Shown here: positions 25,709 to 34,892 of the stretch, piece by piece
Layout of the letters: each line of letters opens with the position of its first letter
How positions within the stretch are numbered: position 1 is the stretch's first letter
NCBI RefSeq assembly: GCF_030464885.1
Contig: NZ_JALPRJ010000030.1
Coordinates: forward strand, 41,413-105,412
DNA from: Caballeronia sp. SEWSISQ10-4 2
GTDB lineage: Bacteria; Pseudomonadota; Gammaproteobacteria; Burkholderiales; Burkholderiaceae
Direction of reading: 5' to 3'
DNA length: 64,000 bases
Translations under genes and position numbers: made by a program
Notes under the pieces: model-generated
Database searches by the model: none
What the model was told of the DNA's origin: nothing
Seen by the model: only the letters and a program-made list of their open reading frames with translations

Positions 25709-25901
25709 GAGCGTGCCGATGAGAGAGCGAGCGTTGAATACAGCCAAAAATACCACGCCCCGATTTACCAAATCCTGCGGACTTGAGATACATAAGCCGG
25801 TCGGATCGGTTTCTGGGCGACAGCATTGCCCGCCGCTGAAGCACAGCTTCGCGGTCTGTCACTTATCGTGCCGCCCGTTACATCGCTTGTCCGAGAGAAA
25901 C

Positions 25902-25932
25902 GACGCACGTTCGCGTGTTCCGAATGTGCGTC
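25902..25932 (-). terminator. Probable terminator of dsbD
   Basis: A 12-bp stem (25902-25913 with 25921-25932, one G-U pair), followed on the - strand by GTTTCTCTC. It lies 18 nt after the dsbD stop. The rest of 25709-25901 shows no other feature. Confidence 0.55.
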
Positions 25933-25950
25933 ACTTTTCTCACTTCAGAA

Positions 25951-27801
25951 TCACGTCGTGGGCGCGGATAGTTTGTCCAAGCTCTTCAAGAAGGTATCCG
26001 CCGACTCATACCCCACGACCCGCACCACTTCGTTTCCCTGGGCGTCGAAGACGATGATGCCCGGCGGCCCGAACAGTTTGAAGCGCCTGAGCAACGCCTG
26101 ATCGTCGGTGTTGTTTGCCGTGACGTCCGCGCGCAGCAGGTTAAGTTGCGCCAACCGCGCCCGCACGCGTGGATCGCTGAACGTGAGATGTTCCATCTCC
26201 TTGCACGACACACACCAGTCGGCGTAGAAATCGAGCATTGCCGGCCGGCCGGCCGCTTTGAGCGCCAAGTCCAGTTCCGCCAACGATCTGACTGGCGCGA
26301 AGACTTCCCCGGGCGCGGACTGCTGCGCGCTGGCCCCCGCGCCGGACCCCGTCCGCGCTGCAAACACGGCGAGCGGCCGAAGCGGATCGGTGGAACCCGC
26401 AGCGAGTCCGACGAGCAACGCAGCGCCCCAGATGGCGAGTGCGGCGCCGAATCCTCGGCCCAACCGGCGCCATATCGATACCACCTGCCCGCCTGAAGTG
26501 AAAAGCCCCAGCGCCGCAGCAGCAATAAGCAGCCATAACGCCGCCAACGCCATCTGCGCGACTGCGCTCAGCACCGGCCAGACGATCCACAAAGCCGCCG
26601 CGAGCAACACGACGCCGAAGAACACCTTCACGCCGTCCATCCAGTTCCCCGCGCGAGGCAACAACGTCCCGGCGCCGAGTCCAATGATCAGCAACGGTAC
26701 GCCGAGCCCGACGCCCATCGAAAACAGCGCCGCCCCGCCGAGCAGCGCGCTGCCCGTATGCGCGATAAACGCGAGCACGGCGAAGAGCGGCGCGGTCATG
26801 CACGCACCAACCACAAGTGCCGACAACGCGCCCATCACGACAACGGCTGCGACCTTCCCGCCCGATCGTTTCTGCGACGCTTGATTGACGCTGTTCTGCC
26901 AACGCGCCGGCAATGCGATATCGAAACCCGCAATCAGGGTGAGCGCGAATAGTGCCAGCAACACACCGAACGCGCCGAGGACCCAGGGGTTCTGCAACCA
27001 CGCGCCGAGGCTCTGTCCGATCATGGCGGCGAGCACGCCCAGCGCCGTGTAGACGAGCGCCATGCCAAACACATACGCCGCCGATAACCCAAACCCACGC
27101 GAGCGCGTAACGCGCGCACCCTCGCCGATGATGATCGCCGAGAGAATGGGAATCATCGGGTAAGAGCAAGGTAGCAAGCTCAACACGACGCCCGCAACGA
27201 AGTACAAGCCGACTATCGCAAAAAAGCCGCCGCTTTCGAGCAACGATTGCGCGTAATCGGCGTTGGTCGCACGGTCGTACCAAGGGACGTCGCTAGTGTT
27301 GGCTGATTGTGTCTGACCGTTCGCGCTGGCCGCTTGCAAGGCTGCACCACTCACACGATAAGTACGCTCCATCGGCGGATAACAGATGCCCTGATCGGCG
27401 CAGCCCTGGGACGTGACGGCAATATCGAAGGGGCCGGAAGCCTGCTTTACAGGAATCCGGATAACGAGTTCCCCACGATACGTTTCCACGTCCTTGTTAA
27501 ACGTCTGATCGAAGTGAACCTTGCCTGCTGGCAATTGCGGTTCGCCAAGCGTTGCCGTGCCGTTTTTCACCGCAAACGCAAAACGCTCGCGGTACATGTA
27601 ATACCCATCTGCGACCTTATATCGCACGTCGATCTCGCCCGGTTTTTCAGTGGCACTGAATTTGAACGCGACCGCTGGATCGAGAAAGTCATCAGCGGCG
27701 CGGCTCGGCGAGAACGAGCCAAGCAACAATACCAAGCACGACACCAGCATGAGGACAGCGTCGAGCGGCCGGCGCGCGGAGAGGGCTAAGTGCTTAAACA
27801 T
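25951..27801 (-). CDS. dsbD: Thiol:disulfide interchange protein DsbD
   Basis: This 616-aa membrane reductant pump carries electrons from cytoplasmic thioredoxin to periplasmic DsbC, CcmG-type proteins and others. It has a signal peptide (1-35), a periplasmic alpha domain with the CADQGICYPP cysteine pair, an eight-helix CcdA-like core with LLPCSYPMIP and VGACMTAPLF cysteines, and a C-terminal thioredoxin domain with Cys530-Val-Ser-Cys533. All three redox pairs are intact. The Met at 27801 overlaps the cutA stop by 8 nt. Confidence 0.94.
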   Translation of the reverse strand: MFKHLALSARRPLDAVLMLVSCLVLLLGSFSPSRAADDFLDPAVAFKFSATEKPGEIDVRYKVADGYYMYRERFAFAVKNGTATLGEPQLPAGKVHFDQTFNKDVETYRGELVIRIPVKQASGPFDIAVTSQGCADQGICYPPMERTYRVSGAALQAASANGQTQSANTSDVPWYDRATNADYAQSLLESGGFFAIVGLYFVAGVVLSLLPCSYPMIPILSAIIIGEGARVTRSRGFGLSAAYVFGMALVYTALGVLAAMIGQSLGAWLQNPWVLGAFGVLLALFALTLIAGFDIALPARWQNSVNQASQKRSGGKVAAVVVMGALSALVVGACMTAPLFAVLAFIAHTGSALLGGAALFSMGVGLGVPLLIIGLGAGTLLPRAGNWMDGVKVFFGVVLLAAALWIVWPVLSAVAQMALAALWLLIAAAALGLFTSGGQVVSIWRRLGRGFGAALAIWGAALLVGLAAGSTDPLRPLAVFAARTGSGAGASAQQSAPGEVFAPVRSLAELDLALKAAGRPAMLDFYADWCVSCKEMEHLTFSDPRVRARLAQLNLLRADVTANNTDDQALLRRFKLFGPPGIIVFDAQGNEVVRVVGYESADTFLKSLDKLSAPTT

Positions 27802-28120
27802 TAAGAGGACGTTGAGTTTCCGCGGTAATCCATTGTCCATAAGCGGCCGAAGCGTCAGCCTGCCACGAGACAATTTCAGGTGTTTCATAAGGATGATTCG
27901 CCTCGATAAAGCGCGTGAGTTCATCACTGCGTGCGAGGCTCGTCTTGAACAGGAGCTGGAGCTCCTCGGCAGCCTCTACCTTACCTTTCCACCGATACAG
28001 CGACTTGACCGTGCCCAGCTCCGTCACGCAGGCGGCAAGCTGTGCATCGATAGCTTGCATTGCGAGCGTTGACGCCGCCTCGCTGTCAGGTAGCGTCGTA
28101 AGAACGAGGACAACGGGCAT
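27794..28120 (-). CDS. cutA: Divalent-cation tolerance protein CutA
   Basis: A 108-aa trimeric PII-like protein. Family marks: VLTTLPDSEAA, AACVTELGTVKSLYRWKGKVE, ELQLLFKTS and HPYETPEIV. It is linked to copper tolerance in E. coli, but the molecular role is unsettled. The overlap with dsbD makes a cutA-dsbD operon, the same pairing as in E. coli, where dsbD was first named cutA2. Confidence 0.92.
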   Translation of the reverse strand: MPVVLVLTTLPDSEAASTLAMQAIDAQLAACVTELGTVKSLYRWKGKVEAAEELQLLFKTSLARSDELTRFIEANHPYETPEIVSWQADASAAYGQWITAETQRPLNV

Positions 28121-28244
28121 GTTCACGGAAAGCTCCGATGCGGTGGATATGCATGCAATCCTAGCACTGGACGTCAACAACTCACATTCAGCCGATCAGC
28201 CTATGAGCCGTGACGCAAGCTGCTACGCACACCCCGCACAATAG

Positions 28245-28274
28245 AAAAAGGCCAAGCAAAGCTTGGCCTTTTTT
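28245..28274 (-). terminator. Terminator of the alpha (rpsM-rplQ) operon
   Basis: AAAAAGGCCAAGC (28245-28257), loop AAA, GCTTGGCCTTTTT (28261-28273). It lies 20 nt after rplQ, with a T-tract on both strands. Confidence 0.92.
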
Positions 28275-28293
28275 CGATCAACAACTTACTAGC

Positions 28294-28689
28294 TTATTCA
28301 GCTTCCTGCACGTCGTCGCCTTCAGCGATTTCCGGACGATCCATCAGCATGACCAGCGCCATCGGAGCATTGTCGCCTTGACGGAAGCCGAACTTCAGGA
28401 TGCTCAGGTAGCCACCCGGACGCGTTTCGTAACGCGGGCCGAGCACGTCGAACAGCTTCGCGACGGAGTCACGATCGCGCAGGCGGTTGAATGCCAGACG
28501 ACGATTTGCCAGCGACGGCTTCTTGCCGAGCGTGATCAGCGGCTCAACGACTTTACGGAGTTCTTTAGCCTTCGGCAGCGTCGTCTTGATGACTTCGTGC
28601 TCGATCAGCGAGTTCGACATATTACGGAGCATAGCCAGACGGTGGCTGCTCGTGCGGTTCAGTTTCCGCAAACCATGTTTATGGCGCAT
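28294..28689 (-). CDS. rplQ: 50S ribosomal protein L17
   Basis: A 131-aa large-subunit protein near the exit tunnel. The family start MRHKHGLRKLNRTSSHRLAM, the LREVVEP-like helix (LRKVVEPLITLGKK) and RPGGYLSILK are present. It is the last gene of the alpha operon, separated from rpoA by 152 nt that contain a long perfect hairpin. Confidence 0.97.
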   Translation of the reverse strand: MRHKHGLRKLNRTSSHRLAMLRNMSNSLIEHEVIKTTLPKAKELRKVVEPLITLGKKPSLANRRLAFNRLRDRDSVAKLFDVLGPRYETRPGGYLSILKFGFRQGDNAPMALVMLMDRPEIAEGDDVQEAE

Positions 28690-28782
28690 TTTGAATTTCC
28701 TGATTAATCAAGTTTAGATCCAGCTCTTCTATTACGTCTCTTGAGAAAACTCATGAGCGCACGGGCCGGTCGTAGAAAAAGC

Positions 28783-28815
28783 AAGATGCGGATTTTAAAG
28801 GAAAATCCGCATCTT
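28783..28815 (-). promoter_or_regulatory. 14-bp perfect hairpin between rpoA and rplQ
   Basis: Arms AAGATGCGGATTTT (28783-28796) and AAAATCCGCATCTT (28802-28815) with a 5-nt loop. In the - strand transcript the stem is followed by GCTTTTTCT. It may act as an attenuator or processing site lowering rplQ relative to rpoA. Confidence 0.6.
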
Positions 28816-28841
28816 TGCCAGTCAAGCGTACTGCTTGAACC

Positions 28842-29819
28842 TTACTTGTCGAGACCAGCCGGCGGCCAGTTTTCGAGCTTCATACCCAACGTCAGACCAC
28901 GCGATGCCAGGACTTCCTTGATTTCGTTCAGCGATTTGCGACCGAGATTAGGCGTCTTCAGCAATTCATTTTCCGTGCGCTGGATCAAATCACCGATGTA
29001 ATAGATGTTCTCGGCCTTCAGGCAGTTCGCGGAACGAACCGTGAGTTCGAGATCGTCCACCGGACGCAGCAGGATAGGATCGATTTGCGGCGCGCGCGAC
29101 GGTGCTTCTGCTGCGGCTTCCGTGCCTTCCAGCGCGGCGAACACCGACAACTGATCGACCAGGATACGAGCCGATTGACGAATCGCTTCCTCAGGCGAAA
29201 TCACGCCGTTGGTTTCGATGTTCATCACGAGCTTGTCGAGGTCGGTACGCTGTTCAACGCGAGCGCTTTCAACGGCGTAGCTCACGCGGAGAACCGGCGA
29301 GAACGACGCATCCAGCACGATACGGCCAATGATCTTTGCCGAATCTTCGCCGTAACGACGCACATTGCCCGGCACATAGCCGCGGCCTTTTTCGATCTTG
29401 ATCTGAACGTCGAGCTTGCCGCCCTTCGAAAGATGCGCGATCACGTGACCCGGATTGATGACTTCGCAATCGTGCGCGAGTTCGATATCGCCGGCCGTGA
29501 CAACGCCTTCGCCTTCCTTGCGCAGCGTAACCGTGACTTCGTCGCGGTTATGCAGCTTGAAAACGACGCCCTTCAAATTCAGCAGCAGATTGACCACATC
29601 TTCTTGCACGCCGTCGAGCGTAGAATATTCATGCACGACGCCTGCAATCGTCACTTCGGTCGGCGCATAACCAATCATCGACGACAGCAGCACGCGCCGA
29701 AGCGCGTTACCCAAGGTGTGACCATAGCCCCGTTCGAACGGCTCCATGACCACTTTCGCGTGGCTGTCGCCAAGCGATTCGACTGCAATAATCTTGGGCT
29801 TCAACAAACTGGTTTGCAT
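28842..29819 (-). CDS. rpoA: DNA-directed RNA polymerase subunit alpha
   Basis: A 325-aa subunit. The N-terminal domain (about 1-230) dimerises and seeds polymerase assembly; GYGHTLGNALRRVLLSS is the classic dimer helix. The C-terminal domain (about 245-325) contacts UP elements and activators (VDDLELTVRSANCLKAENIYYIGDLI). It lies between rpsD and rplQ, the standard alpha operon order. Confidence 0.98.
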   Translation of the reverse strand: MQTSLLKPKIIAVESLGDSHAKVVMEPFERGYGHTLGNALRRVLLSSMIGYAPTEVTIAGVVHEYSTLDGVQEDVVNLLLNLKGVVFKLHNRDEVTVTLRKEGEGVVTAGDIELAHDCEVINPGHVIAHLSKGGKLDVQIKIEKGRGYVPGNVRRYGEDSAKIIGRIVLDASFSPVLRVSYAVESARVEQRTDLDKLVMNIETNGVISPEEAIRQSARILVDQLSVFAALEGTEAAAEAPSRAPQIDPILLRPVDDLELTVRSANCLKAENIYYIGDLIQRTENELLKTPNLGRKSLNEIKEVLASRGLTLGMKLENWPPAGLDK

Positions 29820-29943
29820 AGGTTTTCCTTTTCAATACCCTCGGCTCGTTACGCCGATAAGGCTGACTGGTGACAACCCGAAAATAAACAGCCGAGGCAA
29901 CCCCTTGCCTTCCGCAATCAGGGTGCCCCGGCCGCTAATCCGA

Positions 29944-30567
29944 TTAACGCGAATACAATTCGACGATCAGGCTTTCGTTGATATCGCCAGCGATGTCAGC
30001 GCGATCCGGCATCGCCTTGAACGTGCCTTCAAACTTCTTGGCATCGACAGCGACCCAGCTCGGCATTCCGCCTTGCTCAGCCAAGTTCAGCGCTTCCAGA
30101 ATCCGAACTTGCTTGCGTGACTGTTCGCGAACAGCAACGACGTCACCCGCCTTAACTTGCATCGACGGAATGTTGTTGACCACGCCGTTCACCGTGATCG
30201 ACTTGTGGCCGACCAGCTGGCGCGCTTCAGCGCGCGTCGAACCAAAGCCCATGCGATACACGACGTTGTCGAGACGCGACTCGAGCAATTGCAACAGGTT
30301 TTCACCCGTCGGGCCCTTGCGGCGATCAGCTTCAGCGAAGTAACGGCGGAACTGACGTTCGAGCACACCGTAAATACGCTTCACCTTTTGCTTTTCACGC
30401 AATTGCGTGCCGTAGTCGGACGTACGAGCGCCCGACGTGCGGCCGTGCTGGCCCGGCTTGCTATCGAGCTTGCACTTGTCTGCGAGCGAACGGCGTGCGC
30501 TCTTCAGGAAAAGATCAGTACCTTCACGGCGGGACAGCTTTGCTTTAGGACCGGTATAACGTGCCAC
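29944..30567 (-). CDS. rpsD: 30S ribosomal protein S4
   Basis: A 207-aa primary 16S binder and the translational repressor of the alpha operon in E. coli. It starts MARYTGPKAKLSRREG; the S4 RNA-binding domain (about 97-160) has ESRLDNVVYRMGFGSTRAEARQ and VGHKSITVNG. It lies 158 nt after rpsK, an unusually wide gap that holds a stable hairpin. Confidence 0.98.
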   Translation of the reverse strand: MARYTGPKAKLSRREGTDLFLKSARRSLADKCKLDSKPGQHGRTSGARTSDYGTQLREKQKVKRIYGVLERQFRRYFAEADRRKGPTGENLLQLLESRLDNVVYRMGFGSTRAEARQLVGHKSITVNGVVNNIPSMQVKAGDVVAVREQSRKQVRILEALNLAEQGGMPSWVAVDAKKFEGTFKAMPDRADIAGDINESLIVELYSR

Positions 30568-30679
30568 TTTGCATCCTTAATAATTGATCACGCGAAGGTC
30601 GTTCGCGCTAGTTCGAACTCGATGGATCGAACGGTGGGCTTAGTCAGTATTCTTAACGCTGATTCCATAACGCAAGCAA

Positions 30680-30705
30680 CCTGTCGACGCGTGAGCGTCA
30701 ACAGG
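30680..30705 (-). promoter_or_regulatory. Stem-loop in rpsK-rpsD gap
   Basis: CCTGTCGACGC (30680-30690) pairs with GCGTCAACAGG (30695-30705): 11 bp, one G-U, with a GTGA loop. It could be an S4 target or mRNA processing element; no -10/-35 pair is convincing here. Confidence 0.35.
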
Positions 30706-30725
30706 TCAAGGCGCTACGCGACGTC

Positions 30726-31130
30726 TTAGATACGACGACGCTTCGGCGGACGGCAACCGTTATGCGGAACCGGTGTCACGTCGGAGATTGCGGTGATCTT
30801 GATGCCAAGACCATGCAGCGCACGCACCGCCGATTCACGGCCAGGACCGGGGCCCTTGATCCGCACTTCGAGGTTCTTCACGCCGTATTCCATCGCCACG
30901 CGACCAGCCGATTCGGCTGCAACCTGAGCTGCAAACGGGGTCGATTTACGCGAACCCTTGAAGCCCTGGCCACCCGACGTAGCCCAGGCGAGTGCATTGC
31001 CTTGACGATCGGTGATCGTGATGATGGTGTTGTTGAACGACGCGTGAACGTGAACCACGCCCTCGGCGACGTTCTTCTTGACCTTCTTGCGAACGCGTTG
31101 CGCCGCGGAGTTGTTCGAAGCCTTAGCCAT
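30726..31130 (-). CDS. rpsK: 30S ribosomal protein S11
   Basis: A 134-aa small-subunit platform protein. Family segments HVHASFNNTIITITDRQGNA, GFKGSRKSTPFAAQ and the C-terminal TPVPHNGCRPPKRRRI are intact. It lies 28 nt after rpsM. Confidence 0.98.
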   Translation of the reverse strand: MAKASNNSAAQRVRKKVKKNVAEGVVHVHASFNNTIITITDRQGNALAWATSGGQGFKGSRKSTPFAAQVAAESAGRVAMEYGVKNLEVRIKGPGPGRESAVRALHGLGIKITAISDVTPVPHNGCRPPKRRRI

Positions 31131-31158
31131 TACGTTTTCCTGTAACTATCAATTCCGC

Positions 31159-31524
31159 TTACTTCTTCAGCGATTGCGCTGCACGACGCGGACCCTTACG
31201 GGTACGGGCATTCGTACGTGTGCGCTGACCACGCATGGGCAAGCCCTTGCGATGGCGAACACCACGGTAGCAGCCCAAGTCCATCAGGCGCTTGATATTC
31301 ATCGTCACTTCGCGACGCAGGTCGCCTTCGACGATGAACTTACCCACTTCTTCTCGCAGCTTTTCGAGGTCTGCGTCAGTGAGGTCTTTGACCTTCTTCG
31401 AAAACTCCACACCAGACGCCACGCAAATGTTGCGAGCGCGCGTGCGACCTACACCGAAAATTGCCGTGAGGCCGATTTCAGTATGCTGGTGATTCGGGAT
31501 GTTAACCCCTGCGATACGAGCCAT
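31159..31524 (-). CDS. rpsM: 30S ribosomal protein S13
   Basis: A 121-aa head protein contacting P-site tRNA and the L5 bridge. It starts MARIAGVNIPNHQHTEIGL, contains YRGVRHRKGLPMRGQRTRTN, and has a basic C-tail. It is the first protein of the alpha group, 41 nt after rpmJ, with no clear promoter of its own seen. Confidence 0.98.
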   Translation of the reverse strand: MARIAGVNIPNHQHTEIGLTAIFGVGRTRARNICVASGVEFSKKVKDLTDADLEKLREEVGKFIVEGDLRREVTMNIKRLMDLGCYRGVRHRKGLPMRGQRTRTNARTRKGPRRAAQSLKK

Positions 31525-31565
31525 TGTTTTTCCTCAAACAAAAAGCGCAAGCAAAAGCGCGGCGT

Positions 31566-31682
31566 TCAGCCTTGACGCTGTTTGTGGCGCGGATCAGAGC
31601 TGCAAATCACGCGCACAACGCCCTTGCGCTTGATGATCTTGCAATTGCGGCAAATGCGCTTAACCGATGCCATCACTTTCAT
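31566..31682 (-). CDS. rpmJ: 50S ribosomal protein L36
   Basis: A 38-residue protein, too short for most gene lists: [15 protein letters not shown] then [20 protein letters not shown] and RQG. Zinc ligands are visible as CRNC, the later Cys and a His, so it is the zinc-binding (C+) form. It lies between infA and rpsM. Confidence 0.95.
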
Positions 31683-31702
31683 GATATTACCCTTTTTTCA
31701 AA

Positions 31703-31921
31703 TCACTTCGCCCGGAACACGATCCGTGCACGAGACAGATCGTAAGGCGTCAATTCAACCGTTACCTTGTCGCCTGGAAGAATGCGGATGTAGTGCATCC
31801 GCATCTTCCCGGATATGTGCCCAAGAACCACATGGCCATTTTCCAATCTAACCCGGAAAGTAGCATTGGGAAGGTTTTCAACTACCTCACCCTGCATCTG
31901 GATTACATCGTCTTTGGCCAT
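31703..31921 (-). CDS. infA: Translation initiation factor IF-1
   Basis: A 72-aa OB-fold protein that blocks the A site during initiation. MAKDDVIQMQGEVVENLPNA and GHISGKMRMHYIRILPGDKV are standard. It lies between secY and rpmJ, an order common in betaproteobacteria where infA sits inside the ribosomal cluster, unlike E. coli. Confidence 0.97.
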   Translation of the reverse strand: MAKDDVIQMQGEVVENLPNATFRVRLENGHVVLGHISGKMRMHYIRILPGDKVTVELTPYDLSRARIVFRAK

Positions 31922-31929
31922 AGTCCTTA

Positions 31930-33276
31930 CTAGCGCATAGGGACGTTACTGCCTTTGAAGTTCGCCTTCTTCAGCAGCGATTCATACTGTTGCGACATAA
32001 CGTAGGACTGCACCTGCGCCATGAAATCCATCGTGACCACGACAATGATCAGCAGCGACGTTCCACCGAAATAAAACGGTACGTTCCAACGCAGAACCAG
32101 AAACTCCGGCAGCAAGCAAACGAACACGATGTAGATCGCACCGGCCAGCGTCAAACGCGTGAGGATCCGATCGATATACCGTGCTGTCTGGTCACCCGGA
32201 CGAATCCCGGGAACGAAGGCACCACTCTTCTTCAAGTTGTCGGCCGTCTCTCTGCTGTTGAACACCAACGCGGTGTAGAAGAAGCAGAAGAACACGATCG
32301 CCATCGCGTACAGCAACACGTACACCGGTTGACCAGGCTTCAGCGCCTCAGCAACATTGTGCAGCGTGTTCGCGAACCAACCGGTCCGCGTACCCGAACT
32401 AAACCAGTTCAGGATAGTTGCCGGGAAGAGGATGATCGACGACGCGAAGATCGGCGGAATCACACCCGACATGTTCAACTTCAGCGGCAAATGCGAAGAC
32501 TGACCGCCATAAATCTTGTTTCCGACCTGACGCTTGGCATAGTTCACGAGGATCTTGCGCTGACCGCGTTCGATAAACACCACCACGAACGTGACCGCCG
32601 CAATCAGCACGACGATGACGATCGCCGAGATGATACTCATGGAACCGGTACGAACCAGCTCGAAGAGACCACCGATTGCGTTCGGAAAACCCGCCGCAAT
32701 ACCACCGAAAATGATGATCGATATGCCGTTACCCAGTCCGCGCTCCGTGATCTGCTCACCCAGCCACATCAGGAACATCGTACCTGTCACCAGCGTCACT
32801 ACCGTCGTCAACCGGAACACCATGCCTGGATCAATAACGAGTCCAGCCTGATTTTCCAGCGCCACCGCAATACCAAAGGCTTGAAACGTAGCCAGAACAA
32901 CGGTGAAGTAACGCGTGTACTGCGTGATCTTCCGCTGCCCTGCCTGCCCTTCTTTCTTCAGCGCTTCCATCTGCGGCGAAACGATCGACAGCAGCTGCAT
33001 GATGATCGACGCCGAAATGTACGGCATGATCCCAAGCGCGAAGATCGTGAACCTCGACAGCGCACCACCCGAGAACATGTTGAACATGCCAAGAATGCCG
33101 CCTGACTGGCTCTGGAAAAGCTTCGCCAGCTGATCCGGGTCAATACCCGGCACCGGAATATGCGCACCGATACGGTAGACGATCAGCGCCAGCAGCAAGA
33201 ACATTGCACGCCGACGCAGATCGCCGAACTTCGCAGCGCTTCGACCGGATTTTGCGAGACTCGGGCTATTAGCCAA
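31930..33276 (-). CDS. secY: Protein translocase subunit SecY
   Basis: The 448-aa channel subunit of the SecYEG translocon with ten membrane helices. The plug/TM2 region is LGIMPYISASIIMQLL, and the cytoplasmic loop has ARYIDRILTRLTLAGA. The N-terminal ~20 residues are cytoplasmic. It lies 44 nt after rplO and 8 nt before infA. The partner SecE is at 61729-62109. Confidence 0.97.
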   Translation of the reverse strand: MANSPSLAKSGRSAAKFGDLRRRAMFLLLALIVYRIGAHIPVPGIDPDQLAKLFQSQSGGILGMFNMFSGGALSRFTIFALGIMPYISASIIMQLLSIVSPQMEALKKEGQAGQRKITQYTRYFTVVLATFQAFGIAVALENQAGLVIDPGMVFRLTTVVTLVTGTMFLMWLGEQITERGLGNGISIIIFGGIAAGFPNAIGGLFELVRTGSMSIISAIVIVVLIAAVTFVVVFIERGQRKILVNYAKRQVGNKIYGGQSSHLPLKLNMSGVIPPIFASSIILFPATILNWFSSGTRTGWFANTLHNVAEALKPGQPVYVLLYAMAIVFFCFFYTALVFNSRETADNLKKSGAFVPGIRPGDQTARYIDRILTRLTLAGAIYIVFVCLLPEFLVLRWNVPFYFGGTSLLIIVVVTMDFMAQVQSYVMSQQYESLLKKANFKGSNVPMR

Positions 33277-33320
33277 GAACCTTCTCCGATGTTTTCGCTA
33301 ACAACGACAACACGCGCTCG

Positions 33321-33755
33321 TTACTCAGCGAACGAGCCGCCGGCGGCTTCAATCGCAGCACGGGCACCCTTCGTAGCGCTGAGGCCCTTTACCGTGATCT
33401 TGCGCGTCAGTTCGCCCGTCTTGATGATCTTTGCGCTCGTAATGAGCACGCCGAGCAGACCAGCTTGCTTCAAAGCCAACAAATCGACTTCGTCGACCGG
33501 CAGCTTTTCGATATCCGACAGGCGCACTTCGCCAACGAACTCGTGCGTCAGCGAGGTAAAACCACGCTTCGGCAGACGACGTTGCAAAGGCATCTGACCG
33601 CCTTCGAAGCCGACTTTATGAAAGCCGCCCGAACGCGATTTCTGACCCTTGTGACCGCGACCTGCAGTCTTGCCGAGGCCCGAACCGATACCGCGGCCAA
33701 CGCGACGCTTTGCGTGCTTCGCGCCTTCTGCCGGCTTGAGGTTATTCAAATCCAT
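33321..33755 (-). CDS. rplO: 50S ribosomal protein L15
   Basis: 144 aa starting MDLNNLKPAEGAKHAKRRVG, with the Gly-rich SGLGKTAGRGHKGQKSRSGG typical of L15. The Met at 33755 is used rather than one two codons upstream, matching the family. Confidence 0.97.
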   Translation of the reverse strand: MDLNNLKPAEGAKHAKRRVGRGIGSGLGKTAGRGHKGQKSRSGGFHKVGFEGGQMPLQRRLPKRGFTSLTHEFVGEVRLSDIEKLPVDEVDLLALKQAGLLGVLITSAKIIKTGELTRKITVKGLSATKGARAAIEAAGGSFAE

Positions 33756-33784
33756 ATTCAACTCCTTGATCCCTGGTCAGCCGC

Positions 33785-33967
33785 TTAGCTGAGGACTTTG
33801 ACAAGGTACGAGACCTTGTTGATCATCCCGCGCACTGCCGGGGTGTCCTGCAGTTCGCTGACCGAGTTGAGTCGGCGCAGGCCCAGACCACGCACCGTTG
33901 CACGATGCGTTTCACGGGTCCCAATCAGGCTCTTCACGAGCTGAACCTTGACAGTTTTATCAGACAT
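33785..33967 (-). CDS. rpmD: 50S ribosomal protein L30
   Basis: A 60-aa protein: KTVKVQLVKSLIGTRETHRA and GLRRLNSVSEL. The Met at 33967 gives the normal length. It lies 14 nt after rpsE and 29 nt before rplO. Confidence 0.96.
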   Translation of the reverse strand: MSDKTVKVQLVKSLIGTRETHRATVRGLGLRRLNSVSELQDTPAVRGMINKVSYLVKVLS

Positions 33968-33981
33968 GGTGACCACCTGGC

Positions 33982-34500
33982 TTAGCCCAAAATATCTTCG
34001 ACGGACTTGCCGCGCTTCGCCGCGATGTCGCCCGGGGTGGACTGCTTGCGCAGACCGTCGAGCGTTGCACGAACGAGGTTGTACGGATTCGTCGAACCGT
34101 GGCTCTTCGCCACAACGTTTTGAACGCCCATCACGTCGAACACTGCGCGCATCGGGCCGCCGGCGATAACACCCGTACCATCCTTGGCCGGAGCCAGGAG
34201 GACTGCGGATGCGCCGTGCTTACCGTGCACTTCGTGTTGCAGCGTACCGTTCTTCAACGGCACCTTGAACATGTTGCGGCGTGCTTGTTCCATTGCCTTT
34301 TGAACAGCAACCGGAACTTCCTTCGCTTTGCCTTTGCCCATGCCGATGCGGCCATCGCCATCGCCAACCACGGTCAGTGCGGCAAAACCGAGAATCCGGC
34401 CGCCCTTCACAACCTTGGTCACGCGATTGACCGCGATCATCTTTTCACGGAGGCCGTCGTCGCGTTCTTCAGCCTTCACATTCGCTTGCATCTTTGCCAT
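33982..34500 (-). CDS. rpsE: 30S ribosomal protein S5
   Basis: A 172-aa fidelity protein at the mRNA entry site. The N-terminal dsRNA-binding region is DDGLREKMIAVNRVTKVVKGG, followed by RIGMGKGKAKEVPVAV and a C-terminal domain. The spectinomycin-loop residues VVKGG are wild type. Confidence 0.97.
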   Translation of the reverse strand: MAKMQANVKAEERDDGLREKMIAVNRVTKVVKGGRILGFAALTVVGDGDGRIGMGKGKAKEVPVAVQKAMEQARRNMFKVPLKNGTLQHEVHGKHGASAVLLAPAKDGTGVIAGGPMRAVFDVMGVQNVVAKSHGSTNPYNLVRATLDGLRKQSTPGDIAAKRGKSVEDILG

Positions 34501-34514
34501 GACGAATTCTTCCC

Positions 34515-34880
34515 TTAGAACTTGAGTCCGGCTTCGCGTGCCGCATCAGCCAGCGCTTTCACGCGGCCGTGGTAACGGAAACCTGAACGGTCGAAGGCGA
34601 CGGATTCGACGCCGGCTGCCTTGGCTTTTTCAGCAATACGCTTACCGACAGCGATCGCAGCGTTGACGTTGCCGCCCTTACCGGTCTTGTCGGCCAGTTC
34701 GGCACGCACTTCAGCTTCGAGCGTCGACGCGCTTGCCAGCACCTTGGTGCCGCACGGCGAGAACACTTGCGCATAGATATGCGTGTTCGTGCGATGCACA
34801 GCCAGACGTGCGACCTGCAGCTCAGCGATCTTGACGCGCGTCTGTTTGGCGCGGCGCAGGCGAGATTGAGTCTTATCCAT
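34515..34880 (-). CDS. rplR: 50S ribosomal protein L18
   Basis: A 121-aa 5S rRNA binding protein. MDKTQSRLRRAKQTRVKIAE and SGFRYHGRVKALADAAREAGL are standard. It lies 14 nt before rpsE and 12 nt after rplF. Confidence 0.97.
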   Translation of the reverse strand: MDKTQSRLRRAKQTRVKIAELQVARLAVHRTNTHIYAQVFSPCGTKVLASASTLEAEVRAELADKTGKGGNVNAAIAVGKRIAEKAKAAGVESVAFDRSGFRYHGRVKALADAAREAGLKF

Positions 34881-34892
34881 GATTGCGCACCC

